This document shows positions 12,301 through 22,468 of a stretch of DNA of 64,000 bases, one piece after another. The translations under genes were made by a program, and so were the position numbers. The DNA is taken from NCBI GenBank assembly GCA_023614405.1, contig CM042684.1:531944682-532008681 (forward strand), written 5' to 3'. This DNA comes from Avena insularis. Lineage: Eukaryota; Streptophyta; Magnoliopsida; Poales; Poaceae. The notes under the pieces were generated by a model that saw only the letters and a list, made by a program, of their open reading frames with translations, had not been told where the DNA came from and searched no databases. Every line of letters starts with the position of its first letter. Positions within the stretch are counted from its first letter, which is position 1.

Positions 12301-12448
12301 CATGATGATCATGCCCGTCGACATCTCCTTCTTCATGATGATCATGTCCGCCGGCATCTCCTTCTTCATGATGATCATGCCTGCCGGCATCTCCTTCTTC
12401 ATGATGATCATGCCCGCCGGCATCTCCTTCGTCATGATGATCATGCCT
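12301..12448 (-). repeat. 33-bp in-frame minisatellite, five copies, in TNP2 of CACTA-A
   Basis: CATGATGATCATG recurs at 12301, 12334, 12367, 12400 and 12433, exactly 33 bp apart. In the TNP2 frame each unit encodes 11 residues, close to HDHHEEGDAGG, so the repeat leaves the frame unchanged. Confidence 0.9.
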
Positions 12449-12688
12449 GGGAGACTCTTCGTCTTTTCACCTGCCCATGTCTTTGTGACCACCATATCAT
12501 GTCGGTGCCTCATTGAGGTCGCACATGAAACCGCGCCTGAGCAGGTGACCCTCCAATTGTCCAGAATCAGGGTCGATCCAGTGCTAGAGTTTGCATGTTC
12601 GACATGGACATCTTATCATGGTCTTGTTGTTCTGAATCATGTCACCCTTCGCGTCTTTCTTGTACCTAGAAACTCGACCTTCGCTCAT

Positions 12689-13369
12689 CATGATGACCAT
12701 GGTTGCCTGAGCGGTCACAACAGAGAGTAGGTTAGAACCACACCATATGCACACACACATGCATTGTAGCCGGAAAAATTTGGCATGACCTTTCCTAAAA
12801 GTTGGACATATGGGTAGTGCAAAAATTTACCGAAATGGAAATGAATTAACATTTCGGCAAACATCCATGCACCACACCGGGACAACAACAAGCAAACAAC
12901 AAAAAACTTCCTCCCAATGCAAACATTCATGCACCACACAAGCTTCATGTATAAACATCGTCTCGCCATGCATCGCGCACACCGCCCGCGTGACAAGCTT
13001 CACCTACAAAACATGCATATTCATGGCCAAGTACTCACCTAGTAGATTCAATAATAGAGAGATGAGACCGCGATGAGAGAGTGTGGATAAATAGATCTAC
13101 AAGTTGGTGGAGTGGAAATTAGTGAACAAATAGAGATGTGGGAGAGAAAAGTAAGTGTGTTTTAGACCTACAAGTTGGACAGAGGCTTCCCCTTACCAAT
13201 GTATGAACTAAAGTAGATTTAGTTACAAAAAAATGGAGAAACTATGGGCAAAATGGGGTGGGAGGGAGGAGGAAGACGAGTTGGGTGTGGAGGGGAAGAA
13301 GAGATGTGAAATGGGTGGTGGATAGAGGGATGAGCTCCCACCTTTTTTACATAGATCTAAACGCACTAT
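12689..13369 (-). promoter_or_regulatory. Upstream region of CACTA-A TNP2
   Basis: Non-coding sequence between the subterminal hairpins and the TNP2 start. It holds the second copy of the 95-bp shared element (12770-12865) and repeated CATGCACCACAC phrases (12868-12945). GGGGTGGGAGG-type purine runs lie at 13250-13330. No clear TATA box could be chosen. Confidence 0.45.
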
Positions 13370-13800
13370 TCTGTGGCACATATTGCAGATATGCGCCACA
13401 GAAGTTCAAATTTCTGTGGCGCATATTTCTATATGCGCCACAGAATAAGGCGGTGCACTTTCCGCGGTGGGACCCGTATCAACTTTCTGTGGCGCATATG
13501 TCCATATGCGCTAGAGAAAGTGGGTCAAAAAGATTCTGTGATGGGGCCCGCCTCCACTTTCTGTGGCGCATATAGACATATGCACCATAGAAATTATTTT
13601 TTCTGTGGCGCATATGGACATATGCGCCATAGAAAGTTGGTCTCCAAACCCTGGTGGCGGGTCCCACATAATTTCCGTGGCGCATGTTTTCTGAAATGCG
13701 CCATAGACTTGTGCAAGTTTCTGTGGCACATTTTCTGGCATGCACCACTGAACCTTTTCTGTGGCACATGGTCCTATATGTGTGCCACAGACTAGCACGT
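13370..13800. repeat. Subterminal hairpin array of CACTA-A
   Basis: Seven or eight imperfect palindromic units of TTTCTGTGGCGCATA followed by TATGCGCCACAGAAA, each about 35 bp with a short loop. Examples start near 13372, 13418, 13480, 13558, 13600, 13672 and 13753. Such arrays beside CACTA ends are the expected binding sites of the element's own DNA-binding protein. Confidence 0.85.
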
Positions 13801-13807
13801 CTATCTA

Positions 13808-13827
13808 TAGCTGTTTTCCTAGTAGTG
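13808..13827 (-). repeat. 5' terminal inverted repeat of CACTA-A
   Basis: On the minus strand the element starts CACTACTAGGAAAACAGC, ending at 13827 on the plus strand. The next bases, AAATACCCCG, match the internal sequence of the 669-bp repeat unit (AAATGCCCTG at 14497), so the boundary is sharp. Confidence 0.85.
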
Positions 13828-13831
13828 AAAT

Positions 13832-15058
13832 ACCCCGTTTTTGGCACTCGTAAAATGGAAAATGGATTTTCAGTGCGACGAAACGGAAAACTTCCTCCTG
13901 CAACATTGTTCGCTGTCCCAAGATACACATATGTGCATAATATGGGCACACTGTCACAAACTATGCCTCAATTCTGGCCATAACATTGTACATTTGGATC
14001 GAAAGTCATGAAACCTCGAACATGATAGCTTATTTTGAGAAGGATTTTTCGAGATGCAAGCAATATACCAAGTTTGGTATTTTTCCTTGCAACTATGTCA
14101 CATAATATGACACCACGCGAAGGATTTACATTGTTCGGACCGTTTTTGAATTCCTTATGCCCGTTTACAAAATTTCTCGTTTCAAACTATGGTGAAACCG
14201 GCGGGCGTGAAGATAGGGGACGAGCCTCGCTAAAAATTGTATTACATCTCTGAATAAACATCATATTGTGAGTCTAAAAATGATTTTTTCAAAAAATCAT
14301 GAGCATTAGATCATGTACCTGTAGTTCAAACCGGACCCATTTCCTACCGATTCGGCAAACATTTGTCTTTTTCACCCGGGGTGGATAGAAAGGTTTGAGA
14401 TACCCCGGTTGGGACATCGTCCATGTAAGGTGGTCTAGTATTTTTGAAAAATAGGGTGGTATCATTTATAATTAGCCCTTTGGTGGTTGCTTCACAAAAT
14501 GCCCTGTTTTTGGCACTCGTAAAATAGAAAATGGATTTTCAGTGCGACGGAAAGGAAAACTTCCTCCTGCAACATTGTTAGCCATCCCAAGATACACATA
14601 TGTGCACAATATGGGCACACTATCACAAACTATGCCTCGATTCTAGCCATAACATTGTACATTTGGACCGAAAGCCATGAAACATCGAACATGATAGCTC
14701 ATTTTGAGAAGGATTTTTGAGATGCAACCAATATACCAAGTTTGGTATTTTTCCTTGCAACTATGTCACATAATATGACACCACGCGAAGGATTTACATT
14801 GTTCAGACCGTTTTTGAATTTCTTATGCCTGTTTCCAAATTTTCCCGTTTCAAACTATGGTCAAACCGACGGGCATGAAGATAGAGGATGAGCCTCGCTA
14901 AAACTTGCATTAGATCAATGAAGAAACATAATATTGTGTTTCTAAAAATTATTTTTTCAAAAAATCATGAGCATTAGATCATGTACCTGTAGTTCAAACC
15001 GGACCCACTTCCTGCCAAGTTTTCCTTTTTTTCAAAAAAGCATGAGCATTAGATCATG
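13832..15058 (+). repeat. 669-bp tandem repeat array, two units
   Basis: CCC(C/T)GTTTTTGGCACTCG starts the units at 13833 and 14502. Shared phrases follow in the same order: CATCCCAAGATACACATATG, AACATTGTACATTTGGA, CCAAGTTTGGTATTTTTCC and GTTCAAACCGGACCCA. The second unit degrades after about 15010. The same repeat, same period, recurs at 43009-43805. The short reading frames are not conserved between units, so it is non-coding. Confidence 0.9.
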
Positions 15059-15376
15059 TGTATCTCAACATGGCTATCAATGTCTTGGAGGCCAGAAATT
15101 ATTATTCTTTATTTAAAAAAATTACCATTTAAAAACCCTTTTATGATTTACCATTTAAAATCCTTTTAAAAATGATTTACCATATTAAATAATCAAATTT
15201 TTATAAAAAATAAATTATATTTTTATTAGCTAGATATTTCTGTTATGAACATTTTGATATGCTATATATATTTTTATTACATAGATATTCTTTACATCTT
15301 TTATTAACATTTTAATATACAATAAGGCGGGAACCAGAATTTATAACACGCAATTCAAATATAATTTTCGAAAAGC
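15059..15376. other. AT-rich spacer, no gene seen
   Basis: Runs of ATTTACCATTTAAAA and TTTTTATTA. It lies between the tandem repeats and the first CACTA-B palindromes and may be CACTA-B internal spacer. Nothing else was recognised. Confidence 0.4.
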
Positions 15377-15493
15377 CCTTTAGTCTCGGGTCATGCCACG
15401 ACCCGGAACTAAAGGTGGACGGTTGGCCGCTGCTTCTGGGCTGCTGCCAAATATCTTTAGTCCCGGGTCGTGGCATGGCCCGGGGCTAAAGGC
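15377..15493. repeat. Subterminal-type palindromes upstream of CACTA-B ORF2
   Basis: Two palindromes: CTTTAGTCTCGGGTCATG...CACGACCCGGAACTAAAG (15378-15415), and CTTTAGTCCCGGGTCGTG with its partner GGCCCGGGGCTAAAGG (15455-15492). They are the GTCCCGG/CCGGGAC motif seen at other CACTA ends in the window. Confidence 0.8.
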
Positions 15494-15750
15494 CCCTGAC
15501 ATATAACCGCCCTTATCCCCCAAATCCCCATCTCATTCAAGATCAAGCAGAGCAGGCGCTGAAGCAGGCGATCACCACGACGTCGGCAGGCTACCCGACT
15601 ACGCCACAGACCCCCTCCCCGTCGTCGTCCGCCGTCCGCCGTCCGGCCGCCGCGCTCCTCCTCCTCTCCTTTCGTGCTGACCGCCGCCGCCGCCACCACC
15701 ACCACCACCACCACCAACCGCCTTCGTCATCGCCGTCCAGGTGCGGCCCC
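15494..15750 (+). promoter_or_regulatory. GC-rich leader of CACTA-B ORF2, cut by the retrotransposon
   Basis: CG-rich sequence with GCCGCC and CCACCACCACCACC runs (15660-15715), placed like the leaders at 3567-4000 and 41100-41400. The rest of the leader resumes at 26820 with TAGGGTTAGCTAGGGTTAGG and a GCGGCGAC-rich stretch. Confidence 0.45.
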
Positions 15751-17270
15751 TGATACGTCATAAACGTATCTATAATTTTTGATGCTCCATGCTTGTTTTA
15801 TATCTACTTTCTTATGTTTCGTTCACACTTTGAGGTATTTTTATACATTTTCTGGAACTAACCTATTAACAAGATGCCACAGTGCCAGTTGCGTGTTTTC
15901 TGCTATTTTTGGTTCCAGAAAAGCTATTTAGGAAATATTCTCGGAATTGGACGGGACAAAAGCCAAAGTCAATATTTTACCCGAAGCGACACGGAGACCG
16001 CAGGGGAGACGAAGTGGTGCACCAGGGCGGCCACACCTGGTGGTGGTGCGGCCAGCCCTAGGTCGTGCCACCAGGTGGTGTGGGCCCCTCGGCCCTCCAC
16101 CGACCTTGCCCCTTCGCCTATAAAAGCACCCCGATGCAGAAACCCTAAGTACCCGATCAAAATTCCACGAAAGAGTCTATAGCCGCCGCCATCTCCGTCC
16201 CTAGATCGGGAGGGATTCCGAAGCTCCTCCCGGCACTTTGCCGGAGGGGAGAGATTATCCTGGAGGCCTTCTTCATCACCATGCAAGCCTCCGGTGTGAT
16301 GCGTGAGTAGTTCACCCTTGGACTATGGGTCCATACAGTAGCTAGATGGTTGGTTCTCCTCCTTTGTGCTATCATGTTTAGATCTTGTGATCTCCGTTCA
16401 CGATCAAGATCATCTATTTGTAATCCTATATGTTGTGTTTGTGGGGATCCGATTGATATTGATATGCTATGTCAGATTGATTATTGATTCTATCATGTCT
16501 ATGTTATTTGTGATCTTGCATGCTCTCCGTTGCTTGTAGCTATCTTGGCTAAGTAGATGCTTGTGACTCCAAGAGGGAGTATTTATGCTCGATAGTGGGT
16601 TCATGCCTCTGGTAATCTAGGGAAGTGACAGGAATCTCTAAGGTTGTAGATGTGATGTTGCCACTAGGGAGAAAACAACGATCCTTTGCTCATGGAGCAA
16701 TTGTATTGTTTACTTTACACATTTTGCTTAATGCAATTATCTGTTGCTTGCAACTTAATACTAGAGGGGGTTCGGATGATAACCTGAAGGTGGATTATTA
16801 GTCATAGATGCAGTTGGATTACGGTCTATGTATTATGTTGTAATGCCCAATCAAATCTCGTAGGAGTTAAGATGGCGAGTATATGTATTGTATGCTTTCT
16901 CAAGTCTGTCAATTGCCCCCACTGTAATTTGTTCACCCAACATGCTATTATCTTAAGGAGAATCACCTCTAGTGAACTGTGGACCCCGGTCCATGCCTTT
17001 ACCATTAATCTACCATCTACTGTTTACTATTTTACTGTTTACTTTCTGCAAGCAATTACTTTCTTCCACTCTATACGTTTAATCCTTTGTTTCAGCAAAA
17101 CCAGTGAGATTGACAACCTCATTGTAAGTTGGGGCAAAGTTCTGTGGTTGTGTTGTGCAGGGTTCCAAGTTGGTAGCAACACCTTGGGAGTTGTTTCCCT
17201 AACTCCTACGGGTTCGATAACCTTGGTTTCAAAACTGAGGGAAACTTGCCGCTGTGCTCATCATACCTTC
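15751..17270 (+). repeat. 5' LTR, first part (continues 21209-21312)
   Basis: Starts TGATACGTCA. It contains CTATAAAAG (16118-16126) in front of GCAGAAACCCTAAG, a credible TATA box and transcript start region. It is interrupted after CATACCTTC by the insert at 17271-21203. CCTTC is duplicated on both sides, and the remaining 104 bp resume at 21209 and end ACCACGCA at 21312. Confidence 0.85.
16118..16126 (+). promoter_or_regulatory. TATA box of the 5' LTR
   Basis: CTATAAAAG, preceded by GC-rich sequence and followed about 25 bp later by GAAACCCTAAGTACC. It is conserved in the 3' LTR (25563-25571). Confidence 0.6.
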
Positions 17271-20200
17271 TGAGAACACCCGGATTTTTAAGTCCATATG
17301 CCTGTTATGCCATACATCGCAATCCCAGGATTACCATTTTTGCGAGACATAACAGAATTGATATCATAATACATCATCCATTACATAACCGGACAATCTT
17401 ACAAATAAAGGATCTCATGATCCAGTCTTAATACAATCAAAGTAGCGGAAATAATAAACGTAGTAGGCTCCATCTTCATGATCACATGCAATGCTGGCGA
17501 TGGGAGATGATCCTAGTTATTGTAGAACTCCTTCTGTCCATCTTCGGGGTAGTCCTCTTCATAGTCTGGCCATAGTAATAGCCAGGGACACAGCCATGAG
17601 TACTCTTTAAGTACTCGCAAACTATCACTAACATAAGTAAGATAGCTCTAGAAGGAATCTTAAGCTCTAGGTTTGTTTGCAAAAAGCCAGGTTTATTTCA
17701 TAAACATTTAGTAAAAAAGATCTATCTTAAATTCTCTAGCTTACTCTAGTGGGAAACTAGTTTCAAGTTCACAACTCTGTTATGGTCAAGTCAAGATCAT
17801 AATCATTTTTCAAGTCACAAATAATTTTGAAAACATCTGACAACGGAACAGTATGGCCACTCCAACTGTCCATAACCACGGACGCGGCTATTCGAATAGT
17901 TTGACACTCTGCAAAGATTGTACACTTTCCCCACAACTATCGATAAATCCATCAGAGATAACCCTGAATCATCATACTTAGTATGTGGATAATCAATCAT
18001 AACCTTTCAATTACACACCCTAGTATAGGCACCTCCCCATATGAGCGAGGCCTCCCAGTTCCAGACACCTTCCATCCTAGGCACTGCATAGGTGGACACC
18101 CATTCATGAGGTAGCCGCAGCTCAGACCTCTTGGGACCGCGAGGGAACCCACACTAAGACATGTAAACTTCTAGTTAAGCCCTACCCATTTCAGGTATTG
18201 TGGTTGTACGGTAAAATTGGAATGGTATCGCATCCGAACCCAACCATCAGTTTTTATTTATCAAAGTCAAGGCTCATGCCTCCTTCATCATCAAGGAAGT
18301 CATTTTGTTCATAAACCAGTGTCAAAACATTTCAATAGAATGACTCATCATTCCAAGGTTTTCATAATCATTTGTTCCCATCTAAAGTGATCTAGTTTAA
18401 AATAGCACTAGCAACTATCAGTGAGGGGTCACTAGTGAGGGATGCTAAATCAGTTGTATCTAACTAAATCTAGTTTTTATGCTTTTTATGGCACCTTAGT
18501 ATAAAACCAAGAATCTAGTTTTATACTCTTGATGTCATATATTCTACTCTCGTTTAATCACAAGGTAAAAGTAAGAATTTTGTAAAAGTAAAAGAATAAA
18601 GCTTGCAAGTAAAACTGGGTAATGGCATAATTAAAATGGCATAACCCAAGCATGCATAAGGCATCTTGCATAGGTTATCATGTATAATTCTAGCTTGCCT
18701 TGGTTGGTGCAGTGATCGAAGTTTTCTTCTTCTTCTTCGTAGTACTCCTTCTCTTCGTAGCTTGGGTTGATACTAGCGTCTATAAATAAATACGAGGTAC
18801 ACAATCACCAAACAATACTTAACTACTTCTACTTAGCACACAAAGGCTCACACTAGATGATCTAGTATCATCACTATCATCACATGAAATAAAGGCACAC
18901 TTTTGTTTTGGAAAAGTAATTTCTACTCATTGAAAAACTACTTAAGATTTAATATTCCTTAATTAAATATGGTATCATGTTGACCATGTCATCGCCACAT
19001 ATTTAAATACTTGGGAATGTAATTTAAAGTGTTGGGGCATTTTACAAGATTTAATATCACTATTTAAAATAATTCTAAGACTAGAAAATGCCTATATAGC
19101 ATCCTTTTACTACTAGTCCAAGTTTTCTGTCCGTAAACCCAAATATTTTTATATATTCAGGTAGAGCATGTCAAATGTGATTTTTGAGAGTTGGAATCAA
19201 CTCAAAACCGTTTATAGTTTATTTTCTAAAAATGTTTGAAGTTGGAAAAGTCTTTGTCTTGTTATTTTTGGTGTAAGTGATATATAGTTCCACTTGATGT
19301 AAATCCAACAGGCTTGGATAGATATTTTCAATACCTTTCCAGCAAAATTGGTTTCATACAATTTGGATTTGTAAAACTTCACAAATTGATTTTTGAATCT
19401 AGGCACAGAATAGGATTTCTAACTAAAATAGAAAAAACCTAATTTGAATTCGCGGGCTACGCGCAGGAAAACTAACGGGCCGGCCCATTCGGCACAGCGC
19501 AGCGCAGAGGGCGACTGATAGGCGGGGTCCACATGTCAGCGGCACAACTTAAAGAGAAGCGGTACAGGGCGATGTGGGCCGTGAGATTAAAATCTAATCT
19601 AACGGCTGGGGTCTATCGTCTCCACCGGAACAGTTCCCGGCGAGACCGAACCCTAGCACGGCGGTGGGGGTGCGGTGAGGCTCACCTGGGCTCCAGCAAA
19701 GGTCGGCGACGGGGTCATTCGGCGTTGTCGACGACGGCGAGGCGCGGTTACGGCAGCGGCTAGGGTAGTCGGAATCGATGGCGAGCTTGATCAACTGCAG
19801 CGGCGGCTCCGGCTCCAATTCCATCGAGGTCTTGCTCGCCTTGCTCCGGGGTGAGTGTGGGACGGTCAGTGAGAGGAGGGGAGTGAGATGGTGTGAAGAA
19901 ATTGTGCTGGGGTGGCCTCTATTTATACCCGAGCTTGAGGGGCAGGTCGGCATGGTCAGGTCACGACGATGACAAGGCTACGGGCGACTATCGGCATGCC
20001 TCTTGGTGCTGGTCGACGCGGTGCTTCAGGGCGGACGACACGGGCTTGATGGCGCAGCAAGGCGCGGTCTAGGTTGGTTGGGCACTTCCGTTCTCTAGGC
20101 GGCGGCAGCAGGTGTTTGTCACCTTCTACCGCGGCCACGGGTCGAGCGGCGGCAAGCGAGCTTGTCTGCGAGGTTCCTGAGGTCGCAGCGAGGGTGAGCG

Positions 20201-21203
20201 TGCACGGAGAGGGCAAGGCGCGAGCTGGTTACGTGTGGCGAGGTCGGTGCTCTGGCGAGGCGGGCATGGTCGACAGACAATGGGTGCGCGCTGCTCTTGG
20301 CTTGTCCGTGGCCTGTCCTTGGTCGTGGGCTGGTCGCGGCGTGGCGGTAAGGTGCGGGCTCCCTCCTGGCAAGCACGGCTGGGCGCGGGATGGTCTCCTG
20401 TGAGCGGGCCTTGATGACCGACATGGCTGGGCTTGGGCGGCTCGACACTAGCAAAGCAGTGCAGGGGGAGAGGAGTTATGGCCATGGTTAGAGCTGGGGG
20501 TGACCAGGGGACAAGGCTGAGCCCAAGTGGTGATCATCCACTGCTCCAAACAGGGATTTCAAAATGTGGACTTTTCTTTGTATACAAGGTGTTCGACAGG
20601 TGCCCGCAAGAACTAAATTTTGAAATTTTTGAATGAATTTTTTTGAGTGATCTACCCTTATACTTGGTAGTCTCTGGTTGCTTTGGTTGGCTAAGGTGAA
20701 TTGGTTTGAGGGGTTTTCCAAAAAGTGGGATCCTAACATATGAACTAAGTTCAATGTTTGAATGCCTCTCAAAAAGATTTGAAAATAGTTTTGGAGGATT
20801 GGTAAGTGGGCTTGGATACAACTTCACTTGGTCTAGCAAGGGGTGAAAAGAATTGGGAAAGTTTCTGTTAGAAATCTTCTTCTAGGAATGGCCAAAGTGG
20901 CCTAGTGGATTAAAATGGCCAAAGTGACCATTTGCATTAATAATTGATATTTGATTTCTTTTTCTTTGGATTTTGTTTTGAATGGATCTAGATGATGTAG
21001 TATTCATCACTAAACCATTTCTTAACATTTGTAGCAATCAAACAAGGCAATTTCCACACTTGCACACATTCACACATACACATGAAATCATGGAACACAC
21101 ACACATGCATCCACTTTGGATTTTTGGGAATAAAAGTTTTTGTTAATCCTAAACTTGATTGATTGGAATAGATAACCTTGATTGAGATTTTTGGGATGTT
21201 ACA
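17271..21203 (-). mobile_element. Probable solo LTR (3.9 kb) inserted in the 5' LTR
   Basis: Plus-strand ends are TGAGAACACCCGG (17271) and GGGATGTTACA (to 21203), with the exact 5-bp duplication CCTTC at 17266-17270 and 21204-21208. On the minus strand it reads TGTAACATCCC...GGGTGTTCTCA, the same style of end as the LTR at 6861-11526. It therefore sits in the opposite orientation to that one. There is no gag-pol and no internal LTR pair. The GC-rich block 19440-20500 carries several long frames on both strands, which I regard as composition artefacts. It includes GGCGGGGTCCACATGTCAGC, a phrase seen in this kind of LTR. Confidence 0.8.
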
Positions 21204-21478
21204 CCTTCCTCTTGGGGTTCCCAACAAGCTCAACATAGATTGAGTCAACAAGCAGCTCTTTGCGCTGTTGCCGGGGATCAAAGGAAGAAGAGACTCCCAC
21301 GTCAACCACGCACAAGAAGCTATTTTCCGGCGCCGTTGCTGGGGAGTTAAGGACAACTTTGCAAGGGGAGTCTTTCACAACCAATCTCTTTACTTTGTTT
21401 TTGTTTTGCTTAGTTTATTTTGCTTTGTTTTGTTTGCTTCTTTTTATCAAAAATACAAAAAAAAAGTTCCTACTATAG

Positions 21479-22468
21479 TTGTTATTTTTGTTGGTCTGTT
21501 ATTATCTTGCTTTATCATGCTTTCTATCAATGGTTGGTTTCTTTGAAACTAGATCTTATTGGCAAGGTGGGTTCACGGAAGAACAAAAATATTATTATAA
21601 GGAATACCGCTTGTCGCAAAAAGGGAAACACTTATGGGAACAAATTAGTAAATTGTATACCATTGCTAGAAACATGTGCTCTACCTATAATGTTACTTAT
21701 TGTTTTGATAAATCTTGTTGCTCTAGGAGGTATAAACACCTCCCTTTTCAATGTGAGTATAATGATAATGTTACCATATCTTCTTATGTTAAGGGAAATT
21801 ATGACTTTTATGATGTGGAACAAATTGAAGAATTTATTGCTTGCAGGGGTGCTTTCGAACTTGCTTATTTGCTTGAAAATATTGATGATGCACCTTATAA
21901 ATATGAGGTTTATGATATACTTAAATTTTTCTTTGATAATTACAAGGAAGAAAATGGCTATATCCTTGAATATCTTAATAGATGTTCTCCACCAACGGAA
22001 GAGACTAATGCCTTGCAGGAGCCTATGGAAGAAGAAATTGCTAAAACTGGAAGCTCATTGGATGAAAAAGAGGAGGAGAGTGATGATCAAGAGGAGGAAG
22101 AATGGAGCAACTAGCCATGTCTACCTCCCAATAAGTGTAACTCTCTAACTAATACCTTATTTGATCGCCCTCCATGCTTACCAAAGGAGGATGAGTGTGA
22201 TAGTTATATCGTTAAATTTATTCATGATGCTGAAAGTTATTATGAGAGAGGGGGAAATGTTTTTATGCATCTCAATAATATTAAGTTTCCTCGATTTATG
22301 CTGAAAGTCCTTATGTTGCACTTGTTTTGCCTCTCTATGTTAGTAGCCTCTTGTTTCAACAATTTATTTTCTTACAAAATTCCCTTGCATAGGAAGTGGG
22401 TTAGACTTAAATATGTTGATATTTGCTTCTTGATGCTCTCTTTTACTTCAATTCATATTCTTATGTGA
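21479..22468 (+). pseudogene. Unrecognised ORF of the non-autonomous LTR retrotransposon, one in-frame stop
   Basis: An open frame begins at 21479, with an alternative start at MVGFFETRSYWQGGF (about 21530). It ends at TAG 22112-22114 after an acidic Glu/Asp-rich tract. The same frame continues without a stop through PPCLPKEDECDSYIVKF and MHLNNIKFPRF to 22468. The intact product was therefore probably about 330 residues or longer. The composition is Tyr/Asn/Cys-rich (KYYYKEYRLSQKGKHLW, CSTYNVTYCFDKSCCSRRY). I recognise no gag, zinc knuckle or enzyme motif. It sits directly behind the 5' LTR, where gag would lie. The function is unknown. Confidence 0.55.

Larger units (their letters stand above)
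4547..12688 (-). pseudogene. TNP2: TNP2 (TNPD-like) transposase of CACTA-A, split by an LTR and mutated
   Basis: This is the transposase that cuts CACTA ends. The start is ATG 12688-12686 (MSEGRVSRYKK), followed by the N-terminal Cys motif RCPCRTCKL and HLLRRGFM. Next come five HDHHEEGDAGG repeats (12448-12301), then HACINDCVIYR (about 11920) and the core. The LTR at 6861-11526 interrupts the core; across its GGTTG duplication the frame reads YNLPPWLCTKQRYVHM. Further core motifs are SLDVMHIMK (about 6270), KSHDCHVLMTQ (about 5900) and PPAFFDIMVHLLVH (about 5700). The C-terminal DUF4216-like part, ELDYCGEIVPMFRVRWA, lies near 4945. Stops include TAG after RCPCRTCKL, 5772-5770, 5547-5545 (Gln codon sites) and 5223-5221 (a Trp site), plus frameshifts near 6030-6060 and 5060. 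It is not functional. Confidence 0.85.
1..13827 (-). mobile_element. CACTA-A: CACTA (En/Spm) DNA transposon, 3' end outside window
   Basis: The 5' terminus lies at 13827. Read on the minus strand it begins CACTACTAGGAAAACAGC, a typical Triticeae CACTA end. Subterminal hairpins follow at 13370-13800, then a TNP2 transposase gene (12688 to 4547), an internal hairpin pair and GC-rich leader (4105 to 3567), and ORF2 (2076 to beyond base 1). The opposite terminus is not in the window. A long LTR sits inside TNP2 (6861-11526). The flank at 13828 is AAA within a tandem repeat array, so the 3-bp target duplication is probably AAA, but the other copy cannot be seen. Both genes carry stops and frameshifts, so the copy is a fossil. 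Confidence 0.85.

Noticed and set aside
12301..12448. Regularly spaced 33-bp repeats that could suggest a CRISPR array
   Set aside because: There are no unique spacers between repeats. The units abut, stay in frame and lie inside a plant transposase gene.
19533..20485. Several frames of about 80-120 codons in the GC-rich part of the 3.9-kb LTR
   Set aside because: They overlap on both strands, share no domain and lie in an LTR, so they are chance openings.
21420..22148. A 242-codon plus-strand frame overlapping the retrotransposon ORF
   Set aside because: It reads the same DNA in another frame with low-complexity Ile/Leu/Lys content. The frame starting at 21479 continues coherently past its stop, so that one is preferred.
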